The notes: generated by a model not told the origin, from the sequence alone. DNA of 64,000 bases from CAZWDO01 sp964632485 [NCBI: uncultured bacterium] (GCA_964632485.1 CAZWDO010000005.1:18750-82749); one strand, 5' to 3'. Shown: positions 1 through 9,887, counted from the stretch's first letter. Program-made: numbers and translations.

Positions 1-1
1 G

Positions 2-1945
2 GCTAATATGAGCCATGAAATCCGGACACCCCTTAATGGCGTCATTGGATTTACTGATCTTCTACAGAGCACCCCCCTTTCACCGGTTCAGGATCAATAT
101 GTCAGAAATGCCAATACATGCGGGCATACATTGTTGGGCATTATAAACGATATTCTTGATTTTTCCAAAATTGAAGCCGGTATGATGGATTTGGAAATTA
201 TCAAGACAGATATAATAGAACTCCTGGAACAAAGCGTGGATATCATAAAATACACGGCAGCAAAAAAAAAGCTGGAAGTATTGCTGAATATCGATTCTTC
301 CATGCCCCGTTTTGCCTTTGTTGATCCGGTGAGACTCAAACAGATCATTGCCAATCTGATGGGCAATGCCGTAAAATTTACAGCTAAGGGCGAAATTGAA
401 CTTAAAGTCAACTATGAAGATGCCGGTAACAACAAAGGCAGGTTCAGCTTTTCAGTCCGCGACACCGGAATAGGTATTACCGAAGAACAGCGGTCAAAAT
501 TGTTTAAGGCTTTCAGTCAGGCTGACAGCTCGACTACCCGTAAGTTTGGTGGAACTGGCCTTGGTTTGATTATTTCAGAAATGATTGCGAAAAAAATGGG
601 GAGTGAAATCAGAATAAAGAGCGCCCTAGGCAAAGGCGCCACTTTCTATTTTGATATTGTTACACCCGTTGAGTATGGCGAAAAATTCGACAGCGCCACC
701 CTGCAAACCATCAAACGCTGTTTTGTAATCGACGACAATGACAATAACCGTATGATACTGGAACATTTAATGGCAAACTGGGGTATCGAATGCGATAGTT
801 GCGATAATGGCTTAACCGCGCTTAAATTAATCGAAGCCTCCGAACAACCGTTTGATGTAATCATTTGCGATTATCACATGCCGTACATTGATGGCCTGGA
901 AACTATAAAAATGGTCCGTGAAAAATTACAATTATCACCGGAGAAACAACCCATTATTCTTTTGCATTCCTCTTCAGATGATGAGGAACTGCATAAAAAA
1001 TGCAATGAACTGGGTGTCAGATTCACGCTGACAAAACCAATCAAGTCAGAAGAGCTTTACCGCTATCTGCAACTTATCCATACGCCGGACTCCGAGGATA
1101 AAAGCGCTGGCAAAACTCTAATTGAAGCTCTGAATGCAAAACCTGTTACTATATTAATCGCTGAAGACGCTCCTATCAATATGGCGCTGATTAAAGCCAT
1201 TCTCCAAAAGTTAACGCCCAATGCGGAAATTCTTGAGACAACGAATGGAGAAGATACGCTGGATATGGCGATAACGCAAAAACCCGATATCATATTGATG
1301 GATATTCAAATGCCAAAAATGGATGGAATAGAGTCAACAATGGAAATACGTAAATTTGAACACAGAACAGAAGGCCATATTCCTATTATCGCATTAACCG
1401 CGGGAGCGGTTAAAGGGGAAGAAGAAAAGTGCCGGGAAGCCGGAATGGATGGGTTTCTAACAAAACCGATTGATCAGAAAGCCCTGTACAGACTACTTAA
1501 AAAATTTCTGACCCAGGTTTATGAAGATCGCGCCCCCCATTCTGAAACGAGGGTTGCAAACGAAGCTGTTCCACATTTTGATGAAAAAGAATTATTGGAA
1601 AGAGTGGGAAATAATAATGAATTAGCGCAAAAATTAATGGGAATGTTCCTGCTCCAATTTCCAAAATATATTGAATCTCTTCGCCAGGCAATTCAGCAGA
1701 ATAACCACAATGAAATTCTAAAAATCGCTCATACTATTAAAGGATCTTCATCGAATATGTCTTTGAATCAACTCACAGGACTGGCTAAAAAAATTGAAGC
1801 TAATGTCGATAAAAATGAAATCAATGGACTTAATGAACTATTCAATGCGATGCTTAGTGAATGGGAGAAAGTCAAAGCCCTTTTTAATACCATAAACTCT
1901 TTGCCAATTCATGACAGAAATTCTCCAGTTGAGCGGAATATGTAA
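2..1945 (+). CDS. Hybrid sensor histidine kinase with two receivers and HPt (5' truncated)
   Basis: The reading frame is already open at base 2, so the sensory N-terminus lies outside the window. Visible parts, in order, are a HisKA box (NMSHEIRTPLNG, phospho-acceptor His at 14-16), a HATPase domain (VRDTGIGI, GGTGLGL), a first receiver (phospho-acceptor Asp in VIICDYHMP), a second receiver (IILMDIQMPKMDG) and a C-terminal HPt domain with the His in AHTIKGSSSN. This is the architecture of BarA/ArcB-type phosphorelay kinases, which pass phosphate His-Asp-His-Asp to a separate regulator. No partner response regulator with a DNA-binding domain is adjacent, so its output is unknown. It is convergent with the Lnt-like gene. 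Confidence 0.93.
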   Translation, partial: ANMSHEIRTPLNGVIGFTDLLQSTPLSPVQDQYVRNANTCGHTLLGIINDILDFSKIEAGMMDLEIIKTDIIELLEQSVDIIKYTAAKKKLEVLLNIDSSMPRFAFVDPVRLKQIIANLMGNAVKFTAKGEIELKVNYEDAGNNKGRFSFSVRDTGIGITEEQRSKLFKAFSQADSSTTRKFGGTGLGLIISEMIAKKMGSEIRIKSALGKGATFYFDIVTPVEYGEKFDSATLQTIKRCFVIDDNDNNRMILEHLMANWGIECDSCDNGLTALKLIEASEQPFDVIICDYHMPYIDGLETIKMVREKLQLSPEKQPIILLHSSSDDEELHKKCNELGVRFTLTKPIKSEELYRYLQLIHTPDSEDKSAGKTLIEALNAKPVTILIAEDAPINMALIKAILQKLTPNAEILETTNGEDTLDMAITQKPDIILMDIQMPKMDGIESTMEIRKFEHRTEGHIPIIALTAGAVKGEEEKCREAGMDGFLTKPIDQKALYRLLKKFLTQVYEDRAPHSETRVANEAVPHFDEKELLERVGNNNELAQKLMGMFLLQFPKYIESLRQAIQQNNHNEILKIAHTIKGSSSNMSLNQLTGLAKKIEANVDKNEINGLNELFNAMLSEWEKVKALFNTINSLPIHDRNSPVERNM

Positions 1946-2019
1946 TGGGATCAATACACTCCGAAATAGTTTTGATTTCTCCTTGCTTCTGCTTTAAACA
2001 CTATTTTGAATCCGCAATG

Positions 2020-3612
2020 TTACCAAGGGAATATTTTGAAAATCCGATTCCTGAACGGCTGCTTTCTTAATACTATATAAACAGAATAGAAACACAAAGC
2101 TATCAGACAACTTACTGGAAATAAATTCGTATGTCTGGTAAAAAAAGTGATTTCATTTGAGCAATCAATAGAATTTTCAAGCATGGTTTCCGAATTATCT
2201 ATACAATCATAGACTTGCCCAAAAGAATTGATGAACATAGTTAATCCTCCATTGGAGCAGCGGGCAACGGAATGTCGGGTTTCAACAGCGCGCAATCGGG
2301 TGATATACGCCATTTGCTTTTGAAAATAGGTTTCACCAAACCAGGTTTCAAAAGATAGCTGAATAAAAAAATCCGCGCCCAGCAGGGACATTTGATTCCA
2401 TAATGTTGAATAACTTTGTTCAAAACATATCGGGGTTCCGATTTTTATATTCCGTTTCCCCTGATCCTCAAATTCAAATAGTCGGATACCGTTTCCCTTT
2501 TTATAAAATTCACTTTCAATCATAAATTTCCAACCCAATTGATGCAACCATGAAATGTAGGGGAAACTCTCCCAACCCGGGGTTAAAATATTTTTATCAT
2601 AATATTGCAGAGATTGGCTGGAATCGGCCGCAAAAAGGATTACCCGATTCACAGATTGCATGAGAGAGGTATTATAAAACGGTTCCACATGATCACAACC
2701 GGACAATAAAGGTGTATTCCAATCGGTGACAGCGGAACGGACAAACTGTTGAATTTTATAATTATTTCCATAGGGAATCGCTCCCTCGAACCAAACATAT
2801 AGATCAGTCTCAACTTTTTTCAGTTTATTATAATAGTCAGCAGAATCAGTAATTTCAACGATTCGTTCAAGCCGTTTTATTTTTTGCTCCTGAGTTGAGA
2901 AAAGCAGATTAAAATCGGTATGAAGCAACGACACCCGAATTGTTTCAGCGGACTTATCTTTCAGATGATATTGTTTATAAAAAGCATAAACCAGGGGCAG
3001 AAAAACCATGATAAAGGAAACCACTACGACTTTTCGAATAAAATTGACCGATAAAACACGATAATTTGCCCGGACCAGGATGCTATAGACCAGAACATTA
3101 AAAAGCATGACCCAAAAGGTGATAGATAAATAACCAAAAACATCAATATACTGAATCAGCCAGGTGTTTTCTGTTTGTGAGTGGGCTATCAATAGATAGT
3201 TAAGATTATGCTCTATAAAACTGTAAGACCATTCACAGACAACGAAAATGAAAGGTAGGACATAGAGCATTTGACTAAACCCAACGTATTTACGGACTGG
3301 AAACGCTATCATAAAGGGTATAACCAGGTTCAATGATTCGGAAATGGCCCCGATAATAATCAGCTCTTTATTCTTGGGAATACCCAGAAACCATCCCGAT
3401 GAAATCGTATAGGCCAGCAATGAGAACATCCAAACCAACCCAATGGAGCGGAAAAATTGATGATTATTCTCCAAAGAGATAAAAAGAAAAATAAAGGCAA
3501 TCCATGCCAGGAAAGAAATATTAATATTCCATGGCAGCGGCCAAGAAATACCATATAAAATAGCGCCCAGCGTCCAAAAAGGGATTTTTTTTAACCTTTG
3601 ACTAATTAGCAT
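2020..3612 (-). CDS. Apolipoprotein N-acyltransferase-like membrane protein
   Basis: About 530 aa. The N-terminal half is a set of hydrophobic helices, the C-terminal half is a nitrilase-fold domain, and one last membrane helix follows, as in Lnt, which N-acylates lipoproteins at the inner membrane. The catalytic Glu-Lys-Cys triad is visible: E276 in YVWFEGAIP, K340 in YYDKNILTP and C396 in GTPICFEQS. The motif RAVETRHSVARCSNGG is also typical. I chose the ATG at 3612. A TTG at 3672 would add 20 residues but has no ribosome binding site, and it lies 3 nt after the stop of the upstream FGE-fold gene, so translational coupling is an alternative. Whether this is the housekeeping Lnt or a paralogue for a special substrate cannot be told here. 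Confidence 0.8.
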   Translation of the reverse strand: MLISQRLKKIPFWTLGAILYGISWPLPWNINISFLAWIAFIFLFISLENNHQFFRSIGLVWMFSLLAYTISSGWFLGIPKNKELIIIGAISESLNLVIPFMIAFPVRKYVGFSQMLYVLPFIFVVCEWSYSFIEHNLNYLLIAHSQTENTWLIQYIDVFGYLSITFWVMLFNVLVYSILVRANYRVLSVNFIRKVVVVSFIMVFLPLVYAFYKQYHLKDKSAETIRVSLLHTDFNLLFSTQEQKIKRLERIVEITDSADYYNKLKKVETDLYVWFEGAIPYGNNYKIQQFVRSAVTDWNTPLLSGCDHVEPFYNTSLMQSVNRVILFAADSSQSLQYYDKNILTPGWESFPYISWLHQLGWKFMIESEFYKKGNGIRLFEFEDQGKRNIKIGTPICFEQSYSTLWNQMSLLGADFFIQLSFETWFGETYFQKQMAYITRLRAVETRHSVARCSNGGLTMFINSFGQVYDCIDNSETMLENSIDCSNEITFFTRHTNLFPVSCLIALCFYSVYIVLRKQPFRNRIFKIFPW

Positions 3613-3675
3613 TAATTTTCGCTTTCTATAAATTTTACTGAGGAAGTATCCTATATTTTCAGGATCAAACAATTT

Positions 3676-5742
3676 TTATTCGCTTCGCGCTATGCGAAAG
3701 CCCAGGCCGGCTTCCCGGTACCAGGGGAATTTGCCCCCGCGATAGGTAGAGCGAACAGTTCTCGCGTGGCTGGTCCAGCTACCCCCGCGCAATACAAATA
3801 ACGATCCCGTTAATGGCCCCTGGGGATTAACCGCTGAACTAATATTATAATAACTATTACTATACCGGTCAAAACACCATTCCCACACATTTCCGGCCAA
3901 ATCATAGCACCCTTCGGCCGACATACCTAAAGAATAACGCCCCACCGTCTGCGACTGCCCGCGATTACAAAAAACGATCCCCTGCTTGAAGTTCAAATAA
4001 TTGCAATCAGGCTCAGGAATAGATCCCCACGGATACTTGCGCCCCGGATCCGGTCCGCGCGCTGCGCGTTCCCATTCCGCTTCCGTCGGCAAGCGCCACC
4101 CAAAAAAATCGCAAAACGCTTTCGCTCCATACCAGGTCACGTTATACACCGGACAATTCCTGTAACGAGGCGTTACATAGTATATCCCATTTCTGTAAAC
4201 AATCGGGTATTGGGTCCCTGCAAATATATCAATATATAACGTATCTCCGATAGCGCTCCATGTTTTTTCTTGTGAATATTTTACTTTTCCAGCGGCCGTC
4301 GCCGCATTCAAAAAAGCCACATATTGCTCATTGGTTACTTCGTATTTTCCTAACTGATAGGAACTCAGCGTCACTCTATGCGTGGGTCTTTCGTCATAAT
4401 CGCCCCCGCCCCAGCTATCGCCCATTGTGAATGTCAGTCCGCTATTGATAGTGATCCATTCAAAATTCAACGTATCGATCGCGTATTGTGAATATGAAAA
4501 TTGAGCCGTCGGCGACCAGGGATGCCAGTTTGACTGATGATCCCTTACCCGTATTTTAACATAATAAGGACTAGTATTATTAAAACAAGAGTCGGGAAAG
4601 CTCGCTCGATTGGTGGGGGAATAATAATCAACACAGTTCGGAATAGTAAAATTCGTATCGTCATCAATCATAATCTGATAGGATGCCGCATAATAAATTT
4701 CGGTCCATTTGAATGTTCCGTTAGTCGAGCCGTTGGCTTGTGGAAAGATCAAATCAATTGATTGTTCAGGCAATCTGAAACGTTCTGAATCCGACCAACC
4801 ATGCCAGTTTAATTGAGTGTCTTCCATCCGGACTTTCCAGTAATAAACCGTGGGAAATAATCGGTTCATGCACTGAAAACGAGAAGCGTTCGTCCTGGAC
4901 TTGATAATGACGTTTTCAAAATTCAGATCGGTTGCAATCCAAATTTCATAGCGTAGGGCGTTCCGCACATCCATCCAATCGAAGGTAAAATTTCTATCGC
5001 GAATAGAATCGCCCGTAAGGGGATAAACCAAAAACAACGAATCTGTCACTAAAGGAACAAACTCAAATTGATAGGTTTTATCGTCTTCGACTATGACATT
5101 GTTTAACGTATCAACCCGACAATTCGCCGATGAACCGACAAACATGTAGCGAGGTATATTTCCGGCGAAATTATTCACCCATGCGTCAAGGCGATCCGCT
5201 GTTATTCCCCGGCAATCAATTCTCGGTTCCCCCGTTCCGCGGCTACCGATCTTTAACATTTTGATCGCCTGCATTGCCTGATGGGTCGAAACTGCCACAA
5301 TATAAATCCCCGAAGGCAGGGTCCCGGTATTTATTTCAAACAATTGATTTCCCTGAGAAACTGAAAATTTGGCCGAATATTTTATTTCACCGGACACGTT
5401 ATAAATTTTTATGATATACGTATCATCGGAGACGGAGGAGATGATGAAGCGGGTCGTTAAATCAAACAGATTGAAAAACCCCCGATAAAGGATAAAATGA
5501 GATTTATCCGGTAAGGCCTCACCGATTTCATTCAATGGCAGCAGATTGACCATCTGATCGCCCGGAATGGTCGTATCCCGTTGATTAAAAAGATTTTTTA
5601 TATAAACAGAATTCAGGGAAACTTTTTTAGCGCGAGTCGCATCCCATCCCGAAAACCGGATTTGCTGGCTTAGGGAAAGTGATGCCGTCAAATAAATACA
5701 CACTGCAACAAATAACCGAACCATTGTGATAATTAACTCCAT
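3676..5742 (-). CDS. Secreted protein with FGE/sulfatase-modifying-factor fold, catalytic Cys absent
   Basis: 688 aa. A hydrophobic signal segment (about 7-25) is followed by a beta-rich stretch at about 100-165 (IIKIYNVSGE, TLPSGIYIV) that looks like a type A sorting domain but sits near the N-terminus. Two fibronectin-like repeats follow at about 235-420 (YYWKVRMEDTQLNWHGWSD, then a similar unit ending NWHPWSP). A full FGE-sulfatase domain fills 425-688 (GKYEVTNEQYVAFLN, RLPTEAEWERAARG, DLAGNVWEWC, LRGGSW, GLGFRIARS). The paired cysteines used by true formylglycine-generating enzymes are missing from the segment after LRGGSW, so this is more likely a binding or structural member of the superfamily. 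The gene is followed within 3 nt by the Lnt-like frame. Confidence 0.85.
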   Translation of the reverse strand: MELIITMVRLFVAVCIYLTASLSLSQQIRFSGWDATRAKKVSLNSVYIKNLFNQRDTTIPGDQMVNLLPLNEIGEALPDKSHFILYRGFFNLFDLTTRFIISSVSDDTYIIKIYNVSGEIKYSAKFSVSQGNQLFEINTGTLPSGIYIVAVSTHQAMQAIKMLKIGSRGTGEPRIDCRGITADRLDAWVNNFAGNIPRYMFVGSSANCRVDTLNNVIVEDDKTYQFEFVPLVTDSLFLVYPLTGDSIRDRNFTFDWMDVRNALRYEIWIATDLNFENVIIKSRTNASRFQCMNRLFPTVYYWKVRMEDTQLNWHGWSDSERFRLPEQSIDLIFPQANGSTNGTFKWTEIYYAASYQIMIDDDTNFTIPNCVDYYSPTNRASFPDSCFNNTSPYYVKIRVRDHQSNWHPWSPTAQFSYSQYAIDTLNFEWITINSGLTFTMGDSWGGGDYDERPTHRVTLSSYQLGKYEVTNEQYVAFLNAATAAGKVKYSQEKTWSAIGDTLYIDIFAGTQYPIVYRNGIYYVTPRYRNCPVYNVTWYGAKAFCDFFGWRLPTEAEWERAARGPDPGRKYPWGSIPEPDCNYLNFKQGIVFCNRGQSQTVGRYSLGMSAEGCYDLAGNVWEWCFDRYSNSYYNISSAVNPQGPLTGSLFVLRGGSWTSHARTVRSTYRGGKFPWYREAGLGFRIARSE

Positions 5743-5846
5743 TTAGTCATAAGCGTTACCGGCTCCGGTTGAGTACTTCACATTCTCATCAATCATTTCA
5801 AAATAACAAAAGCATACTAAACAGAATTTCTCCTATCCCTGGATTA

Positions 5847-5875
5847 GCGGGGAAATCCTCATGCGGACTCCCCGC
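5847..5875. repeat. Inverted repeat downstream of the M4 protease gene
   Basis: GCGGGGA at 5847-5853 and TCCCCGC at 5869-5875 form a 7-bp perfect stem with a 15-nt loop. It lies between the end of the minus-strand protease gene and the start of the next minus-strand gene. No T-run follows on either strand, so a Rho-independent terminator is not supported; an mRNA 3'-end hairpin is possible. Confidence 0.35.
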
Positions 5876-5963
5876 GAAATTACAAAGAGACCCTCATCCG
5901 GGAGGTAGATTAAGCGGAAGCAGTGTTGTATAAAATCGTCCCACCCAGTTGTCCGCGGCAAAG

Positions 5964-8900
5964 TTAATCAAGCAAGAGCAGTTTATGGACCGATTCGCTC
6001 GACTCGCCCGACTCAGCGCGCCAAAGGACCCTGCAAAAATAGACTCCGCTGCCCGCTCGCCGGTTATCAGACCATGATCCCGGCCAGTCCAGGCGATGGA
6101 TTCCCGCAACCTGCCTGGCAAAACGGCGGACGTCCACACATTGTCCCAGGACATCAAAGAAGCGAATCTCTACATCGCCGCTTGATGGTAATTCATAACG
6201 GATTTCCGTCGTTCGATTGAAGGGATTGGGATAATTGGATAAGACCAAGTGATCACGGCCGGCAGGTGGAGCATCCTTGATCGCGCTGGGACGATTGCCG
6301 ATGGCGAACCATTTTGGCCAGATAGCAGGATAAACCCAGAAGACGGCCGCGCCGTTGGCTTCAATCTTGTTCTCCTTTAAGGCTATTTTATACAAATCAA
6401 AGCGGTAGTTTGTGTCGTTATATTTCTGAAACACCATCTGTTGATCGTCCACGGAATAGTTGGGGTAAAAAGCCATATTGGCATATTCCCCAAGTATCTG
6501 GCCAATTTCGCCGGAAAACAGGTCATAACCGAAGACAAAATTAGCCGAGAGTCCGGTTTGATTGTAATCCTCCATAAAATAATCGAAGGCGAAAACATAA
6601 GGGCTGGTTTGAGAGAACGTGGGATTGCCAAGATTGATTCCTTCTCCCTGGGGAGGGAACACCTGGAAAATCGTTTGACTGGCCAAATCCATTACCTGTA
6701 AATCCCAATACCAGAGAGTATCGCCGGTGCCTAATGCCTGGGCGTTGTAGGTATCATAAATCAATAAATCCCCAGTGAGGTTGAAATCGAGCGCATCGGC
6801 ATATAGCGGGGATGAGTTGTAGCTGGAATGGCTGGTCGTGGGTACATACAACTGAATTTCGCGATAAAGGGAATTTTCCAGATCAAAATAATGGATGACT
6901 GGAGTTGCATAGATTGTCGTCGCAACCAGTTGCTGCGCATCGGGGGAAATGGCGATCGAAGACCAGATTGGCGAATCATCGATGATAGTTTCTTCAGTAC
7001 CGTCTGAATTAACGACCATCAAGCGATGAAGCGTATCAATAAAAAAGAGAACCGAACCGTCATCAGGAATCGTAATGCTGGAGCCGGTTTCCAGCGATAC
7101 TCCGGACCTGGAAAGCAATCGTATATCAGTTTCAGGATTTATAATTACCGGGCGAACGGCGGCAAACATATTATCAACCCCATTAAAAAGGCACATTGCC
7201 ACCCATTCATCGCCGACGATGGGCGGCAAATCGGGATCGGGCTCGGTGGGTTCGCTGCCGGTAATTCCCACCTGGTCAAAAGCCTGGCCCACGCTGCTCA
7301 CTTCAGCCGACTGGGCGCCGAAGAGGTCTCCGGCTGCCTGCAAACACGCCAGCCGCATATCAATAAATTGGGATAACCGGCTCAGATAACGGGCAGAGAG
7401 GACCCGGTAATAGATTTGTTCCAGTTTATTTTTCCCCAGCGCTTCACCGATCAGATAAGTCGCTTTATTAATAATCCCCACATTGATATGAACACCTCCG
7501 TTATCGTCTTCAAGCGCCATGGTTTGAAATTCGGACATGTGGGCCGGCAGCCAGTTGGCGCTGCCGGTCGCGCTTTGGTTATGCGGATTCGACATATCGC
7601 GCATGGGGATGCCATTGGGAAAATAGGCGGGTTTGACCACGTCTTCGCCGACATACCAGTCCTCGCGATCACACATTGCGCCTCCCCAGTCGGCAAAGGC
7701 TTCGTCCAACGCGCCGGACTGGAATTGATACTCCAACCCAACTGTATGCTGGACGACACCGTGGGTTATCTCATGGGCGACCACATCCAGTCCCCGGGCC
7801 AGGGGATGAAAATAGTCCCCGCCATCACCAAAGACAAGTAGCGAACCGTTCCAGAAAGCATTGGCCATCGATTCGCCATTTTCCGTCAAATGGATGACGC
7901 TGACCATGGACATCCCCTGGTTGTCAATTGAATTGCGTCCATGAGTCTGGTAGTAATAATCATAAACCAATGACGTGAAATAGCCTATGCTGACCGATGC
8001 CGCGTCGCTCCAAGTATTGTTCAGGGAGGTTACATGATAGATGACGGCCTGGTCGGCATCCACATTCCGCGCGTCTAAAACCAGCAGTCCGCCCTTCGGA
8101 TCGTTCAATAGATCGCTCTGTTGTGTTTGCCACATGGGTTTAGAAGCATTCAGCAAATAGTAGGCTCCCTGGTACTGATAAACATTCAATGCGCGGGATT
8201 GATTCAATAAATCGGTTCCATATCCCGATGTCGGGCCATCGCGGCGGGTTTGGTTGTATTTGGCCAGAATCTCTCCGCTCCGCGCGTCAATAAAATAGTT
8301 CCACTGCTCAAGCAATCCTTTTGAAGGTTGTAAAAACCAGACTAAAAAATAGTGGCGGGAGGATGGATTTTGCCACCAGCAGAGGGTCGGAGCCGGTTTT
8401 TCCCGGTCTCCTCCGGGCCATTGATCCGAATTGTTCATCGAATTTTGAATACCCAGATCGGTTTCGGCAATCAATTGAGCCTGTGATTGAGTTATCGGAA
8501 CCGACGACGGATTTTCCAAATCGAGCGACGGCGCGTAGCGACCGTTGCAGGCATATAAATTTCCACGTGAATCGAAATGCAGAATCAACTCATTGGCCCA
8601 AATCGGGATTCCCTGTTGATAGCGTTCAAAAACCAGATGCCGGGAACCGTCGCTATCTTCCCGATCTTCCTTAAGCCGTAATTCATTAATAGGGTCGCGC
8701 AATCGCAACAACTCTTTTTCCCGGTCTAAAAATGCCTCGGCCTGTTCCTGAATTGAAGGCTTTAAACCAGGTTTGCCCAGCGCTGCCGGAAGCGGTTTAA
8801 GGGATAAGAAAACAATCGTTTGATCGGACGAGTCGCGAACAATGCGCTCAAATTGGGTTTGGGAAGAAATGGGATTATGATTGGAAATTTGCGCCATCGC

Positions 8901-9179
8901 CCGCAGAGATTGCGGGGGGAATGACGGAATTTGCGCGAAAGGCGCGCCGGATTGAAAAGCGGGTCCATGGCTACTTCCCGGAGAGGATTGAGCAATATAT
9001 CCGGGCCGCCGCGCCAAAAAATTCTGCCATTGGTTCAAAATTCCCTGAGGGTTGATCGCCAGATTAGATCCTTGTGGATGGACAGATTTTACTTTTCCTT
9101 TCAATCCGGTCGGCGGGTTGGCAAATAAAGCTGAAACCATAAGAAACAAAATAATAAATTCGAAATACCTTTTACTCAT
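5964..9179 (-). CDS. Secreted thermolysin-like M4 metalloprotease with type A sorting-like C-terminus
   Basis: 1071 aa. Signal peptide (about 1-20), then a propeptide region (about 150-320) with FTP/PepSY-like features (GIPIWANELILHFDSRGN), then the M4 catalytic domain. Zinc ligands H469 and H473 lie in VAHEITHGVVQ and E493 in SGALDEAFAD, the same 24-residue spacing as in thermolysin. The thermolysin-type segment DNGGVHINVGIINKATYLI supplies the transition-state His. Residues about 670-970 are beta-rich and resemble TolB/WD-like propeller blades (VLFFIDTLHRLMVVNSDG). The C-terminus carries SNYPNPFNRTTEIRYELP and a beta-sandwich tail. The start is supported by GGAGGAG upstream of the ATG. Inferred role: secreted, self-processed protease, possibly cell-surface attached. 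Confidence 0.94.
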   Translation of the reverse strand: MSKRYFEFIILFLMVSALFANPPTGLKGKVKSVHPQGSNLAINPQGILNQWQNFLARRPGYIAQSSPGSSHGPAFQSGAPFAQIPSFPPQSLRAMAQISNHNPISSQTQFERIVRDSSDQTIVFLSLKPLPAALGKPGLKPSIQEQAEAFLDREKELLRLRDPINELRLKEDREDSDGSRHLVFERYQQGIPIWANELILHFDSRGNLYACNGRYAPSLDLENPSSVPITQSQAQLIAETDLGIQNSMNNSDQWPGGDREKPAPTLCWWQNPSSRHYFLVWFLQPSKGLLEQWNYFIDARSGEILAKYNQTRRDGPTSGYGTDLLNQSRALNVYQYQGAYYLLNASKPMWQTQQSDLLNDPKGGLLVLDARNVDADQAVIYHVTSLNNTWSDAASVSIGYFTSLVYDYYYQTHGRNSIDNQGMSMVSVIHLTENGESMANAFWNGSLLVFGDGGDYFHPLARGLDVVAHEITHGVVQHTVGLEYQFQSGALDEAFADWGGAMCDREDWYVGEDVVKPAYFPNGIPMRDMSNPHNQSATGSANWLPAHMSEFQTMALEDDNGGVHINVGIINKATYLIGEALGKNKLEQIYYRVLSARYLSRLSQFIDMRLACLQAAGDLFGAQSAEVSSVGQAFDQVGITGSEPTEPDPDLPPIVGDEWVAMCLFNGVDNMFAAVRPVIINPETDIRLLSRSGVSLETGSSITIPDDGSVLFFIDTLHRLMVVNSDGTEETIIDDSPIWSSIAISPDAQQLVATTIYATPVIHYFDLENSLYREIQLYVPTTSHSSYNSSPLYADALDFNLTGDLLIYDTYNAQALGTGDTLWYWDLQVMDLASQTIFQVFPPQGEGINLGNPTFSQTSPYVFAFDYFMEDYNQTGLSANFVFGYDLFSGEIGQILGEYANMAFYPNYSVDDQQMVFQKYNDTNYRFDLYKIALKENKIEANGAAVFWVYPAIWPKWFAIGNRPSAIKDAPPAGRDHLVLSNYPNPFNRTTEIRYELPSSGDVEIRFFDVLGQCVDVRRFARQVAGIHRLDWPGSWSDNRRAGSGVYFCRVLWRAESGESSESVHKLLLLD

Positions 9180-9315
9180 AAAGGTCTCCTCCGATTAAAA
9201 ATTTAATTTTTCATACCGGGCTATAAACGTCTGAGCGAAAAAAATCCATCAATGGACCTATCCATGTTAAACAAATGATTTTCTTAAAAAAAATTTAGCA
9301 GAGACACCAACGGAC

Positions 9316-9711
9316 TTATTGATCGGGATCCACGCCATCCCGGGCCCAGGAAATCGCATTGGCAGTGGCATCCGCCTCTCTGCCGTCAAAATAGCGTTCC
9401 GTGGCATAGATCCCGGATTGCAAGGCCAGAGCTTTGAATTGACCGACCGTGGCGGCATTGTTGACGATAACCGCGGAACGCTTCATTCCCGCTAATTTGT
9501 ATTGTTTTTGTCCTTCTACCATTAGCTTAAATGCTTCCTGAGGCAAGGGCTCCAAATTCCGCATGTCAATAATCACCGGAAAAGATGTTGATTTTTCGGT
9601 AGAAAGAGTTAATTTACTCTCATCATGCCAGTTTTGCATTTCCTTCGCATCTATATGTCCCGAAAAAGTTAACAAGAAACCGGAAGCTTTGCGTTCGATC
9701 TTGTACATCAT
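9316..9711 (-). CDS. STAS/SpoIIAA-like domain protein
   Basis: 131 aa. The pattern MYKIERKASGFLLTFSGHID, then VIIDMRNLEPLPQEAFKLM, then KRSAVIVNNAATVGQF fits the alternating beta/alpha layout of STAS or SpoIIAA-like single-domain proteins, which act as anti-anti-sigma factors or small lipid/nucleotide-binding modules. No cognate anti-sigma kinase is next to it. The start is the first of two tandem ATG codons at 9711, placed 5-6 nt after AAAGGAG; an upstream ATG at 9729 lacks such a site. A consensus promoter lies upstream (9807-9835), divergent from the next gene. Specific function unknown. Confidence 0.7.
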   Translation of the reverse strand: MMYKIERKASGFLLTFSGHIDAKEMQNWHDESKLTLSTEKSTSFPVIIDMRNLEPLPQEAFKLMVEGQKQYKLAGMKRSAVIVNNAATVGQFKALALQSGIYATERYFDGREADATANAISWARDGVDPDQ

Positions 9712-9806
9712 TTGCTCCTTTCGATTCAATTGCCTGGCGAGTTGCGCTAAACGGTTATCCCAATAAACAAAAGCTCTTAGCCAAAATTCACGAATGAACT
9801 ATTGTA

Positions 9807-9835
9807 ATAATAAATCATAGCGGCAATCTTGTCAA
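9807..9835 (-). promoter_or_regulatory. Sigma70-type promoter for the STAS-like gene
   Basis: Read on the minus strand: TTGACA (9835-9830), 17-nt spacer, TATTAT (9812-9807). The start codon is about 95 nt downstream. It is divergent from the promoter at 9888-9916. Confidence 0.75.
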
Positions 9836-9887
9836 GGGAAAAAAAATTCTAATTTCTTACCCACTTATAGGGATTAAAATTAAAATA

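Noticed and set aside
3360-3554. Small minus-strand hydrophobic open frame within the Lnt-like gene
   Set aside because: An alternative frame of membrane-helix coding sequence; no independent start signals.
7416-7841. Plus-strand open frames inside the M4 protease gene (also near 7026-7389 and 8321-8674)
   Set aside because: They lie opposite a strongly supported protease with intact catalytic motifs, and they show no ribosome binding site or recognisable domain.
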